64,000 nt of DNA from a virus: positions 1 through 64,000 of the IMG/VR virus record IMGVR_UViG_3300047546_001659; one strand, given 5' to 3'. Positions 17,251 through 26,397 of the stretch are shown piece after piece. The translations under genes were made by a program, and so were the position numbers. Every line of letters starts with the position of its first letter. Positions within the stretch are counted from its first letter, which is position 1. The notes beneath the pieces were generated by a model. It searched no databases, was not told the origin of the DNA, and worked only from the letters and a program-made list of their open reading frames with translations.

Positions 17251-17602
17251 AAGAATTGTTGAAAAGGGTTGGGGTAAAGAAATAATATTTGCCAATCATC
17301 CTGAATATTGCGGCAAACTCTTAATATATGATAATGAAGGTTCAACAAGTTCCATGCATTTTCATAAAGATAAAAAAGAATCTTGGTATGTCTTACAGGG
17401 ATCTTTTGAATATAAAACTATAGATACATCAACAGGTAAAGTTCAATCAAGTATTATGTACCAAGGTGATACATGTACAAACTTTCCTTTATTGATTCAT
17501 CAATTAATTGCATTAGAATCAAACTCGATAATTATAGAAACCTCTACTTACGATAGTGGTGAAGATAATTATAGGGTTATTCCAGGAGATAGTCAAAAGT
17601 GA
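17243..17602 (+). CDS. Cupin-fold protein, possible sugar isomerase/epimerase
   Basis: This 119-residue single-domain cupin begins VKRIVEKGWGKEI. The first cupin motif is MHFHKDKKESWYVLQGSFEY (His-x-His, then Glu) and the second-motif His is in LLIHQLIAL. The WGKE opening resembles the cupin part of phosphomannose isomerase and related sugar-phosphate enzymes. It overlaps hldE by 8 nt. The likely start is TTG at 17243, with GGAG 7 nt upstream; no ATG is available. Its position between the ADP-heptose genes suggests action on a heptose or hexose phosphate, but the reaction cannot be inferred. Confidence 0.75.
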   Translation: MVKRIVEKGWGKEIIFANHPEYCGKLLIYDNEGSTSSMHFHKDKKESWYVLQGSFEYKTIDTSTGKVQSSIMYQGDTCTNFPLLIHQLIALESNSIIIETSTYDSGEDNYRVIPGDSQK

Positions 17603-17910
17603 AATACTTAGTAGATATAGACGGAACAATATGTTCTCTAACAGATGGTAAATATGAAGAAGCAATACCTTTTGTTGATAGAATAAAATATTTAAATGAA
17701 ATGTATGATAAGGGTCATACAATTGTTTATTGGACCGCAAGAGGTGGCAATTCTGGTAAAGATTGGTCATTGTTAACCAAGCAACAGTTATTTGATTGGA
17801 ATGTAAAATATAATGAATTGCTATTTAATAAGCCAACATACGATATATGGATTGATGATAAAGCAATGAACGCAGAAAGATTCTTTGATGATATTGATAA
17901 CTGGGTATAA
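17599..17910 (+). CDS. HAD-superfamily phosphatase, small (candidate GmhB role)
   Basis: This 103-residue HAD-like protein has the nucleophile motif DIDGTIC at 6-12 (Asp6, Asp8), the Thr of motif II in VYWTARGG (about 43-50), a Lys near 59 or 65, and a terminal acidic motif IWIDDKAMN. It resembles the small capsule/LPS-type HAD phosphatases. The ADP-heptose pathway needs removal of the 7-phosphate from heptose 1,7-bisphosphate (GmhB in E. coli, 191 residues). This protein could fill that step although it lacks GmhB's zinc-binding Cys cluster. The start is GTG at 17599 in a GTGA overlap with the cupin stop; AGGAG lies upstream. Confidence 0.75.
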   Translation: MKYLVDIDGTICSLTDGKYEEAIPFVDRIKYLNEMYDKGHTIVYWTARGGNSGKDWSLLTKQQLFDWNVKYNELLFNKPTYDIWIDDKAMNAERFFDDIDNWV

Positions 17911-18664
17911 AGGGTTTATTGGCAGTAATCTTATAAAAAGATTTAAACCTGAAGATCTTATTTTGGTTGGATATGAAGATTGTTTTTCTTCTTTATTTTT
18001 AACTGATTGGTCTAAGGTAACCAAGATATATCATTTAGGTGGCATAAGTGATACTACATGTAGTGATTTAAATTTACTACATGAATACAATGTAAACTTT
18101 ACTATGGAATTATTCAATCGTGCTAAAATACATAATATCCCTATCGTTTATGCTTCTTCAGCTTCTGTATATGGTAATAGCCTTACATATACTCCTAACC
18201 CATTGAACCATTATGCAATATCTAAAGCTAATGTTGATATATGGGTAGAATCTAATTATAAAGATTTTAAAAATATCATCGGTGTTAGATTTTTTAATGT
18301 TTATGGTGATGGTGAAGATCATAAAGGAAATCAAGCTTCACCAATTCATCAATTTACTTTGCAGGCTAAACAAAATAAAAACATAAAAGTTTTTGAAGGG
18401 TCTGATAATTTTATTAGAGATTTTATTTGGGTTGAAGATGCTATTGATTGTATAATTGAAGATAAACATTCTGGCATATATGACGTAGGAACATCAAAAC
18501 CCGTATCATTTAGATTCATAGCTGATTTGATAGCAAAGAAATATAATTGTTCTGTAGAAGAAATAAAATTTCCGGAAAAATTAAGGCACAAGTATCAATT
18601 CTATACATGTGCCCGTAAACATTATAATAAACAATTTATGGATGTTAGAGAATACTTAAAATAA
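17888..18664 (+). CDS. hldD: ADP-L-glycero-D-manno-heptose 6-epimerase (HldD-like)
   Basis: This extended short-chain dehydrogenase converts ADP-D-glycero- to ADP-L-glycero-D-manno-heptose. The Rossmann motif is GYKGFIGSN. The catalytic set is SSAS (about 92-95) and Tyr-x-x-x-Lys in NHYAISK. Substrate-region blocks match E. coli HldD closely: FFNVYG, HKGNQAS, FEGSDNFIRDFIWVEDAID, GIYDVGT and FPEKL-x-x-x-YQ-x-x-T. At 258 residues it is about 50 shorter than E. coli HldD (310), mainly in the N-terminal third. The ATG at 17888 is preferred to the TTG one codon earlier; it overlaps the HAD gene by 23 nt. It ends 1 nt from the convergent GT25 gene. Confidence 0.88.
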   Translation: MILITGYKGFIGSNLIKRFKPEDLILVGYEDCFSSLFLTDWSKVTKIYHLGGISDTTCSDLNLLHEYNVNFTMELFNRAKIHNIPIVYASSASVYGNSLTYTPNPLNHYAISKANVDIWVESNYKDFKNIIGVRFFNVYGDGEDHKGNQASPIHQFTLQAKQNKNIKVFEGSDNFIRDFIWVEDAIDCIIEDKHSGIYDVGTSKPVSFRFIADLIAKKYNCSVEEIKFPEKLRHKYQFYTCARKHYNKQFMDVREYLK

Positions 18665-18665
18665 A

Positions 18666-19376
18666 TTATCTTTCATCACCAATATTTTCTTCTTTTAAAC
18701 TTACATTCTTTTTACGATTAACAATTGTTGTACCTTCAAATTTATCATAAGCAAATAATCCGGCTTGTGATATATTAAATATATCTGCTCTAAGAACAAC
18801 ATCAAGGGATTCGCATATACCTCTTTGTATAGTATGAGCAACTAAGTTTTTTGCAATCTGCGGATCTATTGCATAGGCATGAGCTCTACAAATAAAATGG
18901 TAATTGTGATTTAAAGTACCGTGCGGAGGTATATTAATTATTGGCATGGTACCTTTTTGTTGTTCTAAGCTTCCTAGATAAACAATAGTGTTATATCCGG
19001 TATGATACAAATAAGGTTTTATCATTACCGCGTCATGTTCTAAGATCACAATTGGCTTATCTAATTCAATACATCTTGTCCATAAAGAAAAATGACTTAG
19101 ATAACAAGCTATCTCAGTGATAGAAAGATGGTGATCAAATACCTTCAGCCATTTTAAATGATTTGAATTTTTTGAATGTTCAGGTATCTTAATAGAGACA
19201 TTATCAGTACCGTCAAAGGCATCCCAAACCTGATAAGGCATTCTTATATTTTCACATGAATGTTGACATCTCAGAGATAATTTCTCAGACTGCATGTGAT
19301 CTTTAATAGTTATGATATAGGCAGATTCTACTCCTATATCATAACTATATTGCAATGATTTTGATAAATCAATCAT
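18666..19376 (-). CDS. Glycosyltransferase family 25 protein
   Basis: This 236-residue protein has the GT25 pattern: SAYIITIKDHMQSEKLSLRC near 18-37, YQVWDAFDG (about 48-56), ACYLSHFSLWTRCIE (about 91-105), and the acidic motif KPIVILEHDAVM, where Glu-x-Asp is the probable metal/nucleotide-sugar site. GT25 contains LPS galactosyltransferases and the collagen galactosyltransferases. It follows the GT9-like gene by 3 nt, so the two are one transcript. Its target could be host LPS or the phage's own fibres. Confidence 0.85.
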   Translation of the reverse strand: MIDLSKSLQYSYDIGVESAYIITIKDHMQSEKLSLRCQHSCENIRMPYQVWDAFDGTDNVSIKIPEHSKNSNHLKWLKVFDHHLSITEIACYLSHFSLWTRCIELDKPIVILEHDAVMIKPYLYHTGYNTIVYLGSLEQQKGTMPIINIPPHGTLNHNYHFICRAHAYAIDPQIAKNLVAHTIQRGICESLDVVLRADIFNISQAGLFAYDKFEGTTIVNRKKNVSLKEENIGDER

Positions 19377-19379
19377 TTA

Positions 19380-21170
19380 TTATCTTTTAAAGACTGTTTT
19401 TTCAGCTCGAGCTTTATCTAATTCATCTCTGAAGAATTTAATTTTTTCAGTCTTCAAATCTTCTTTGCCATATCTTCCTGGTTTATGAACTTGCACAAGC
19501 ATCTTAGTACTTAATATGATATTGCTAAGATGATTCATTCCATATTCTAATTGAGATCTCAAAGCATCGGGTTCAACCTTATCTTTATTTTTTTCAATCA
19601 GATTATGCCAAGCATCTGTATATTCATATTCAACATCCACCAATTCAATATCAACATCATTTAAGAAAGCAAGATAAGAATCGGAACTTCCCGCTAGAAT
19701 TTTTTCATAATTTAATTTCATATCAAACATTCTAATAGTGCTTGGTGTAATAGTTCTTACATGTGATGGGTCATCCCAATAAATTTCACAACGATGATGT
19801 GGAACTTGAATTTCCCATAGTGCACCATTATCAGAGATTCTATACATCTCCTTAATGATATCAGTAAATGATACACCATCATGACCAAGATGCTCAAGAA
19901 TATCTTTAGCAACAATGTGCATATATTCATCATCAGGCCATGGCCATTTTTTAGAATTTAGATCAACAACTTCATCTGGATTGCAAATTTCTGAGTAGTC
20001 AACATTATGGAAATCATCAAACTTTTTAAATCCACAACCAATATTCAATCTTCTTACTTCTTTATCTCTTGAAGGAAGATCAACATGTTCAAGATTAAAC
20101 TTTCTTTCTAGTTCTTTATAAAGAATTTGGAAGGTGTTATTCCATACATCTTTTTGTTCTTGTCTAAAGAGAGTAACACTTTCATAGTAAGGTGTCTTAA
20201 TAGAATAAGGTGCATTCAAAGCCCACGTGTGATAAGGTAACAATGGAGTTATAATCCATGTTTCTTTACCAAGAGCTGCAGAGGCATGAGCTACTGCTGT
20301 GCAACTTGTAATAACTAAATCTAAATTAGAAATAGCAGCAAGTGTATCATCCCAGGTATTGATTTGATCTTTAAGGTCAATAATTTCTTCCGGAAGATTT
20401 ACAAGATTGTTATCACGTTGTAAAGAATATAATTGAATTTCTTTATATTCAGAAAGTTGTGTTAAGAAATTAACTGGAAATCTTCTGAATTGCTGATGTT
20501 CAAATTTAGGATTACCAGCCCATCTAATACCAACTTTATATTTCTTATCCGTCTTAATAATATCTTTCCAGCTTTCTACCATATCAGGTAAAGCAGTCAA
20601 ATAGGGATTACCAGGAAAATCTTCAAATGTATATCCACAAATCCATCCTGCACTAAATCCTGGAATCCAGAAATCATGAGGAACAGTATTTGATTCCATT
20701 CTGGAAATACATTTTTCAACACCGTCAATTCTTGAGATAATAGAAGCAAGCTGAGGATCACAAGCTACATAAACATGATTTGCTTTAAGTTTACGCTTGA
20801 GTGATGTTGCAAATCTTGCATGAATCAATTCATCACCGAGACCACCTTCAAGTGATAGAATAATATTCTTGCCTTCTAAAGAATGTTCATTTGGATTATA
20901 GATTGGTGCTGTAGTTCTTAGTGGAGGACTGCCGTAGACATTAATGAATCTACCATTTTCTAACAATTCACAACCTTCACGATATTTGTTCTGTTGTAAC
21001 AAAAACCATCCACGATTGAAGCTGTGTCGAATCCACATTTCAGGATTTGGTTTGCCTTCAGGATCTAATATACCCTGAGGTCCTAAGCTTTGCAATTCTT
21101 CTGAAATTTTCCAGGCTTCATCAAACTTGCCTTCAAGCATCAATTTAAGTTGTAAATCAATCTTATGCAT
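19380..21170 (-). CDS. GT9-like glycosyltransferase fused to a SAM-dependent methyltransferase
   Basis: This 596-residue protein has three parts. An N-terminal helical TPR-like part covers about 1-75. A GT-B transferase of the heptosyltransferase (GT9) or TPR-GT41-like type covers about 100-355, with SLEGGLGDELIHARF, KVGIRWAGNPKFEHQQFRR, SLQRD, and DLVITSCTAVAHASAALGKE. A class I methyltransferase covers about 372-500, with RRLNIGCGFKKFDDFHNVD (SAM-binding loop) and DILEHLGHD. GT9 enzymes commonly use ADP-heptose, which the adjacent operon would supply. The start ATG has GGAG 6 nt upstream and a sigma70-like promoter. The order of the reactions is unknown. Confidence 0.82.
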   Translation of the reverse strand: MHKIDLQLKLMLEGKFDEAWKISEELQSLGPQGILDPEGKPNPEMWIRHSFNRGWFLLQQNKYREGCELLENGRFINVYGSPPLRTTAPIYNPNEHSLEGKNIILSLEGGLGDELIHARFATSLKRKLKANHVYVACDPQLASIISRIDGVEKCISRMESNTVPHDFWIPGFSAGWICGYTFEDFPGNPYLTALPDMVESWKDIIKTDKKYKVGIRWAGNPKFEHQQFRRFPVNFLTQLSEYKEIQLYSLQRDNNLVNLPEEIIDLKDQINTWDDTLAAISNLDLVITSCTAVAHASAALGKETWIITPLLPYHTWALNAPYSIKTPYYESVTLFRQEQKDVWNNTFQILYKELERKFNLEHVDLPSRDKEVRRLNIGCGFKKFDDFHNVDYSEICNPDEVVDLNSKKWPWPDDEYMHIVAKDILEHLGHDGVSFTDIIKEMYRISDNGALWEIQVPHHRCEIYWDDPSHVRTITPSTIRMFDMKLNYEKILAGSSDSYLAFLNDVDIELVDVEYEYTDAWHNLIEKNKDKVEPDALRSQLEYGMNHLSNIILSTKMLVQVHKPGRYGKEDLKTEKIKFFRDELDKARAEKTVFKR

Positions 21171-21195
21171 ATTCTACTCCATAATATATTCATAT

Positions 21196-21224
21196 AATAT
21201 ATGATAAATTTGTATAAAAATCAA
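21196..21224 (-). promoter_or_regulatory. Sigma70-like promoter for the GT9/GT25 pair
   Basis: Minus strand: TTGATT (21224-21219), a 17-nt spacer, and TATATT (21201-21196), 26 nt upstream of the ATG at 21170. No late box is present in this gap. Confidence 0.55.
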
Positions 21225-21232
21225 GGAAAAAA

Positions 21233-24200
21233 TTATCTGGAACTTACAAATACTGTTGCTGAATCTCTCGTTGAGCTAGCAAATATTGACACCCACTTAT
21301 TAGAAGTTCCAATTTGAACAGGTGTTGTTTTCCATGCAGCTGTTGCATTGTCACCTGCTAAACCATATGAATTCTTACCCCATGACCAAAGTGTACCATC
21401 AGCTTTAATACCAATTATTGTGTAACTAACGTCAGCTGCAACTGTTGAACCAATAGCATAAACTTGTTTCCACTTAGCCGATGAACCAATAATTGTAGGT
21501 GAAGATTGTACTGTATTAGTTAAAATAGGAGGTCTGAAACCACCTATTCTTCCCCAACCCATTAATAAACCATCATAATTGATACCGAAAATTGATCCTT
21601 CACTCGCTGTAATATATTTATAGTGTTGCATATAATAGTCTTCAGTGTTTTTATATCCTGACTGAATTGAAACAGGAGATCCCTTACCAAATACGTTACC
21701 CCACCAATAAACATAATCATCAGCACCTATAGCAACACCGACACTTTCACCAATAGATGCTGATTTAAATTTTTGAATGCCAGTTCTGGTTACAGTAGGT
21801 TTAGTAATTTGTGTATCTAATCTATCATTTTTACCCCATACACCTGTACTATTATCAGTACCCCACTGTAATAAATTGCCGTACACGTCAACACCAATAT
21901 TTAAATTTTGTATTTGACTAATTGAAGTAAATGGTGCAAGACCGTTTGGTAGTGTCTGAAGAGTGTTGTTGCTATTTGTAATAGCAGCATTCCAGTGATA
22001 CTGTAATCCGTTGACATTATTTGCAAACCCACCATATGCACCCAATTGATTCCATTTAGTTAACCCAAGACTAGTCCAAGAACCTTCCCAACTAGGTAGG
22101 CTTAAATTTGTATCAACAATATTATAATTATAATGTCCTACCAATGCGTCATATGGTACATATACTCCTCCATGCCATCCTGCAACAGCTAATTTATTAT
22201 TCTGTGATGGATCTTTAATAAACACAAAAGGTTGATCATATGTTCCAGAATCTGAATTATTTTCAGTTCCAAAATTATTTGGACCTAGTGGATATGTTTT
22301 AGAAAATTCTAATAATTTTGGCCAAGGTATTGGTGCACCGGCACTTCCTGAGTAATTATAAATGTTGTTTGCATAACCTGCAATGTTTGTACCAATATTT
22401 AATTCTGTTGGTGCTAATTCAGCACTCTGAACTGATGCTCTAGAAGTGGCAGTTTTACCATTCATTCTATCTGCCATATATCCAGTGACAAATGCTTTTC
22501 CTTCACTATCAAAAAGAATAGATGTATGGTTAGCACTACACCACACTGAAACCCATTGTGATGCTAAAGCTGTGCCCGCTATACCGGATATACCTACTAA
22601 AACTGGTGAAGATCTATTAATTGTACTATTATCACCCAATGCTCCTCTACCATTATATCCCCAACCCCAAGCCTGTCCACCAGTATCAATTGCAATATTG
22701 TGATACTGGCCTGCTGACATAAAGGTAAATGAAGTACCCGATTTAACTTGAATTGGTGAAGATTTATTTACTGTAGTACTATCACCAAGTTGTCCCTGAT
22801 CATTCGTACCCCAAGTCCATAGTTTACCAAGAGTATCTAATGCTAACGCCCCGGCAGCTCTTGCCTTTACAAGTACAAAACTTGTTCCCGCCATAAGCTG
22901 AACAGGTGATGATCTAGAAATAGTAGTTGTATCACCTAATCTACCATCACCATTATAACCCCAAGCCCACAACTGACCTAAACTATTTAAAGCAAATGTT
23001 GTAGCACTACCGGTTACAATATCAGTCCAATTATTTGCTGTTCCAATTTGAACAGGTGATGATCTGTTAGTTAATGCACCAAGAGTTTGGGCTAATTCAC
23101 CATTACCATTATATCCCCAACCCCATATAGTACCATCAGTTCTAATTCCCACTTTATGAATATTATGACCGGCAAATTTACTCCATTTACCAGGCAATTT
23201 TCTAAAATATGAAAATGTAGGACGAGATAACTGAGTTGCTGCTATAACATCAAGATCCACGTTAAAAGATAAAGACTCACCATAACCATCATATCCCTTA
23301 AACCACAAATCATCATTATTATCAACAACAAATATACTTTCGTAGTTAATTACAGTTCTTGATGATATCTGCTTAACTGACAAATCTTGACTATAAAGTA
23401 CATCAAATCCATTTATATCGTTACAATATGTCCATGTATCCCAATTTGATGTATAACGACCATGTCCTAAACCTTTGAATCCTAAGAAACCACCTGAGGG
23501 ATGATTATATCCTGAAGCTATGACTCTACCATCAACAGTTAGACCAAAGAAATTAGTATCATTGCCAGCAATAGCAGTAAAACTTGAACCAGCAAAAATT
23601 TGAACTGGTGAATAATACACACTATATGGTCCATATTTGGGTTTTATTTCACCACCACTATTTGCTCCCCACCCCCATACTGTACCATCTGATCTTAGTG
23701 CAGCCACAGCACTATGTTTAGTCGCAATAGCAGTATAACTATAAAAATTTAAAGGAACATAATCAAATAAGAAATTATAGATAGTTACGGTGTTGTTATT
23801 TTGCCAAGCAAATCTACCCGAGCCTGAAGATCCTATTAATTTAAGAACACCAGGTTGATCAGATCTTACCAGTCCCTGAACTGATAATAATGCAACACTG
23901 CTCACAGCATACACTTGTGTCAATGATGATCTTCTACCTAAAGAACCCGTTGGATCTGTACTCCAATCATCACCAAGTGGTTGTGAAGTTGTATTTTCAC
24001 CTGTTGCCCAAACAGTTCCGTCACTACGAAGAGCCCAATATTGTCTACCAGAATAACTATGTGCAACTTGTGTATAAGACGAAGAAGAAATAAGAACAGG
24101 GGATGATCTTTGTAATGTAGTACCATCACCAACTGATCCTTGGCTGTTTTCACCCCAGGCCCATAATCTACCGTTGATATCAATAGCTGTAGCAGTAGAT

Positions 24201-25903
24201 ATACCCGCTTTAACAATAGTAAATGAAGATCCACCAGCAATTTGAATTGGTGAAGATTTGTTTATAGTAGTGTTATCACCAAGTTGACCAACGTGGTTTC
24301 TTCCCCAGGCGTATAATTTACCTACTGTATCAATTGCATAACTTGAATCAAAGGATACACCAACATAAACAAAACTTGTACCTGCTAAGACTTGTACTGG
24401 TGAAGACTTATTAATAGTAGTATTATCGCCTACTTGACCATATGCATTATACCCAAATCCCCACAGTTTATAAGTAGAATCAATGGCCATAGTATGAGAT
24501 GGACCGGTTGCAACAAAATTAAAACTAGTACCTGATTTAACTTGAATTGGTGAAGATTTATTTACAGTTGTACTATCACCAAGTTGTCCTAGGTTATTAG
24601 AACCCCATATGAATAGTTTACCATCTGTTCGAATAGCTGCTGCAATTTTTTCAACATAATTTCCAATAGAAACAAAATTCCAAGATCCTCCGACCTGTGT
24701 AGGAGAAGATCGATCAATGGTTGTACTCTGACCCAATTGACCTTTATCACTTCCTCCCCACATCCATAATGTATAATCATCTTTGATTGCAGCACAATAA
24801 TAATCATCGGTTGCTATAGCTCTGTAGAATTTTGCAGTACCAGAAACATTGTATCCGATCTGCATAGGGCTTTTATAAGATGCAGATCCATATGGGGTTG
24901 TTCCATATCCTGACCCCCAGACCCACAATCCGTTGTTTGCAGAATCAATAGCAACCGTATGCCCGCCACCAAGATTTGAGGCTAATACAGCTGTCCAGCT
25001 TCCTGCAACCTGTGTAGGAGCATTTCTTAATATGGTTGTACCATCACCAAGAGCATATGTACCATTATATCCCCAACCCCATAATGTTCCATTTGTTCTA
25101 AGTGCAACAACATGTGAAGCCCCTGCATGAACAAAATTATATGAAGCACCTACGTTAATGGCAGTTTCTGTAAGAGCTCCTGAACCAGTACCACCATTAC
25201 CAATCATGCCAATAGAGTTGTTTCCTAAAGCATAAAGTTGATAATTGCTGTCAATGTAATGGATCGTTCTATAGCTGGGCGCATACCAAATATAATTAGT
25301 TGTTGCGTAGATATATGATTTATTTGTAACCTGAACAGGTGAAGATCTATTTGTACCTGAATTATCACCAAGTTGATTGTTGTTATTTAAACCCCAGGCC
25401 CAAAGTGTACTATCTGATCTGATTGCAGATGCAGCAGAACCAGATGCATTAATAGAGTTCCATGATCCTGGAACTTGCACTGGTGATGATCTATTGATAG
25501 TGGTAATATCACCCAATTGACCAACAGTATTTAATCCCCAAGTATAAATTTTACTATTATAATCTAAGGCAACAAAGAAGTTATTACCGGCAACAAGATC
25601 TTTAAATTTTGAGGCACTGATCTGAACTGGTGAAGACCTATCAATGGTTGTATTATCACCCACTTGCCCACTTGAATTTCTTCCCCAACCCCATAATGTA
25701 CCGTCAGTCTTGATTGCGGCAGCTGCTTCACCACCATTGACAACTTTTTTCCAAGTACCAGAAATTAAAACAGGACTTGATCTAGTTGCAACACTATAGG
25801 TTCCATCCCAGATTTGATAGAAGGCAGAAGCACCCCAACCATATACGTTGGAGTAACCTACAGTTGAAGAACCATCACCAGCAAGTAAAAAATTATTAAA
25901 CAT
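21233..25903 (-). CDS. Giant RCC1-repeat (beta-propeller) virion protein
   Basis: This 1556-residue protein is almost entirely RCC1-type repeats of about 45-60 residues. Typical units read LWGWGRNSSGQVGD, then RSSPVQI, then an aromatic/hydrophobic strand and A-x-x-x-DG. By eye about 20 repeats are present, enough for two or three seven-bladed propellers, with irregular inserts at about 720-760, 860-900 and 1180-1330. The N-terminus MFNNFLLAGDGSSTVGYSNVYG has no recognisable attachment domain. RCC1 propellers bind proteins or nucleotides in eukaryotes and block beta-lactamase in BLIP-II; in a phage fibre cluster a receptor-binding role is the simplest reading. Its start is 1 nt after the stop of the assembly-chaperone-like gene. 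Confidence 0.85.
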   Translation of the reverse strand: MFNNFLLAGDGSSTVGYSNVYGWGASAFYQIWDGTYSVATRSSPVLISGTWKKVVNGGEAAAAIKTDGTLWGWGRNSSGQVGDNTTIDRSSPVQISASKFKDLVAGNNFFVALDYNSKIYTWGLNTVGQLGDITTINRSSPVQVPGSWNSINASGSAASAIRSDSTLWAWGLNNNNQLGDNSGTNRSSPVQVTNKSYIYATTNYIWYAPSYRTIHYIDSNYQLYALGNNSIGMIGNGGTGSGALTETAINVGASYNFVHAGASHVVALRTNGTLWGWGYNGTYALGDGTTILRNAPTQVAGSWTAVLASNLGGGHTVAIDSANNGLWVWGSGYGTTPYGSASYKSPMQIGYNVSGTAKFYRAIATDDYYCAAIKDDYTLWMWGGSDKGQLGQSTTIDRSSPTQVGGSWNFVSIGNYVEKIAAAIRTDGKLFIWGSNNLGQLGDSTTVNKSSPIQVKSGTSFNFVATGPSHTMAIDSTYKLWGFGYNAYGQVGDNTTINKSSPVQVLAGTSFVYVGVSFDSSYAIDTVGKLYAWGRNHVGQLGDNTTINKSSPIQIAGGSSFTIVKAGISTATAIDINGRLWAWGENSQGSVGDGTTLQRSSPVLISSSSYTQVAHSYSGRQYWALRSDGTVWATGENTTSQPLGDDWSTDPTGSLGRRSSLTQVYAVSSVALLSVQGLVRSDQPGVLKLIGSSGSGRFAWQNNNTVTIYNFLFDYVPLNFYSYTAIATKHSAVAALRSDGTVWGWGANSGGEIKPKYGPYSVYYSPVQIFAGSSFTAIAGNDTNFFGLTVDGRVIASGYNHPSGGFLGFKGLGHGRYTSNWDTWTYCNDINGFDVLYSQDLSVKQISSRTVINYESIFVVDNNDDLWFKGYDGYGESLSFNVDLDVIAATQLSRPTFSYFRKLPGKWSKFAGHNIHKVGIRTDGTIWGWGYNGNGELAQTLGALTNRSSPVQIGTANNWTDIVTGSATTFALNSLGQLWAWGYNGDGRLGDTTTISRSSPVQLMAGTSFVLVKARAAGALALDTLGKLWTWGTNDQGQLGDSTTVNKSSPIQVKSGTSFTFMSAGQYHNIAIDTGGQAWGWGYNGRGALGDNSTINRSSPVLVGISGIAGTALASQWVSVWCSANHTSILFDSEGKAFVTGYMADRMNGKTATSRASVQSAELAPTELNIGTNIAGYANNIYNYSGSAGAPIPWPKLLEFSKTYPLGPNNFGTENNSDSGTYDQPFVFIKDPSQNNKLAVAGWHGGVYVPYDALVGHYNYNIVDTNLSLPSWEGSWTSLGLTKWNQLGAYGGFANNVNGLQYHWNAAITNSNNTLQTLPNGLAPFTSISQIQNLNIGVDVYGNLLQWGTDNSTGVWGKNDRLDTQITKPTVTRTGIQKFKSASIGESVGVAIGADDYVYWWGNVFGKGSPVSIQSGYKNTEDYYMQHYKYITASEGSIFGINYDGLLMGWGRIGGFRPPILTNTVQSSPTIIGSSAKWKQVYAIGSTVAADVSYTIIGIKADGTLWSWGKNSYGLAGDNATAAWKTTPVQIGTSNKWVSIFASSTRDSATVFVSSR

Positions 25904-25904
25904 A

Positions 25905-26393
25905 TTATTCCGGTTTACTAGGCCATACTACTTGAGATATATTAGTCAATTCTGTATTTTGATAGGATGCAGGTAGATCTCTTAATTGTTGTCTATAATT
26001 TTCCCAAGCTGAATTAAATTCAGGAGAATTTACTTTTATAACATCAGCTAACTGCGTCCAATCAGATTCTAAAAGTAATCTATTTCTTGCATCCCTTACT
26101 TCTTTTAGAATTATAGATTTCAACTGTTCTAAAGTATAAATGTCAGTAACATTTGCTTTATTGATAATTTGTTTTACTTTATTATCTTCAAAAACATAAG
26201 AAACACCAGTAATAGTTTCTAAAGTGTGATCAATAGTTATTTCTGAAGATTGTACTTCATACCAACCTAGGTTGTTTAATTCTTCTGTGTTGTTTTCTAA
26301 TAAATCCAATCCACTAATGTTCCTCCAAGATTTAGGAAGATCATCATGTAGTTCTACAACATTATTGTTTTCAACATAAGCAAATCTGGACAT
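25905..26393 (-). CDS. Tail fibre assembly / chaperone-like protein (DUF4376-type ending)
   Basis: This 162-residue protein has a C-terminal half with the pattern RDARNRLLLESDWTQLADV, then WENYRQQLRDLPASY, then WPSKPE. That ending is widespread in phage proteins encoded next to tail fibres and annotated as fibre assembly or chaperone-like. The N-terminal part begins MSRFAYVENNNVVELHDDLP. I prefer the ATG at 26393 over one 18 nt upstream because AGTAGG lies 7 nt before it and it does not overlap the upstream gene. It immediately precedes the RCC1 protein in the transcript, which is its likely client. Confidence 0.7.
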   Translation of the reverse strand: MSRFAYVENNNVVELHDDLPKSWRNISGLDLLENNTEELNNLGWYEVQSSEITIDHTLETITGVSYVFEDNKVKQIINKANVTDIYTLEQLKSIILKEVRDARNRLLLESDWTQLADVIKVNSPEFNSAWENYRQQLRDLPASYQNTELTNISQVVWPSKPE

Positions 26394-26397
26394 TTTA

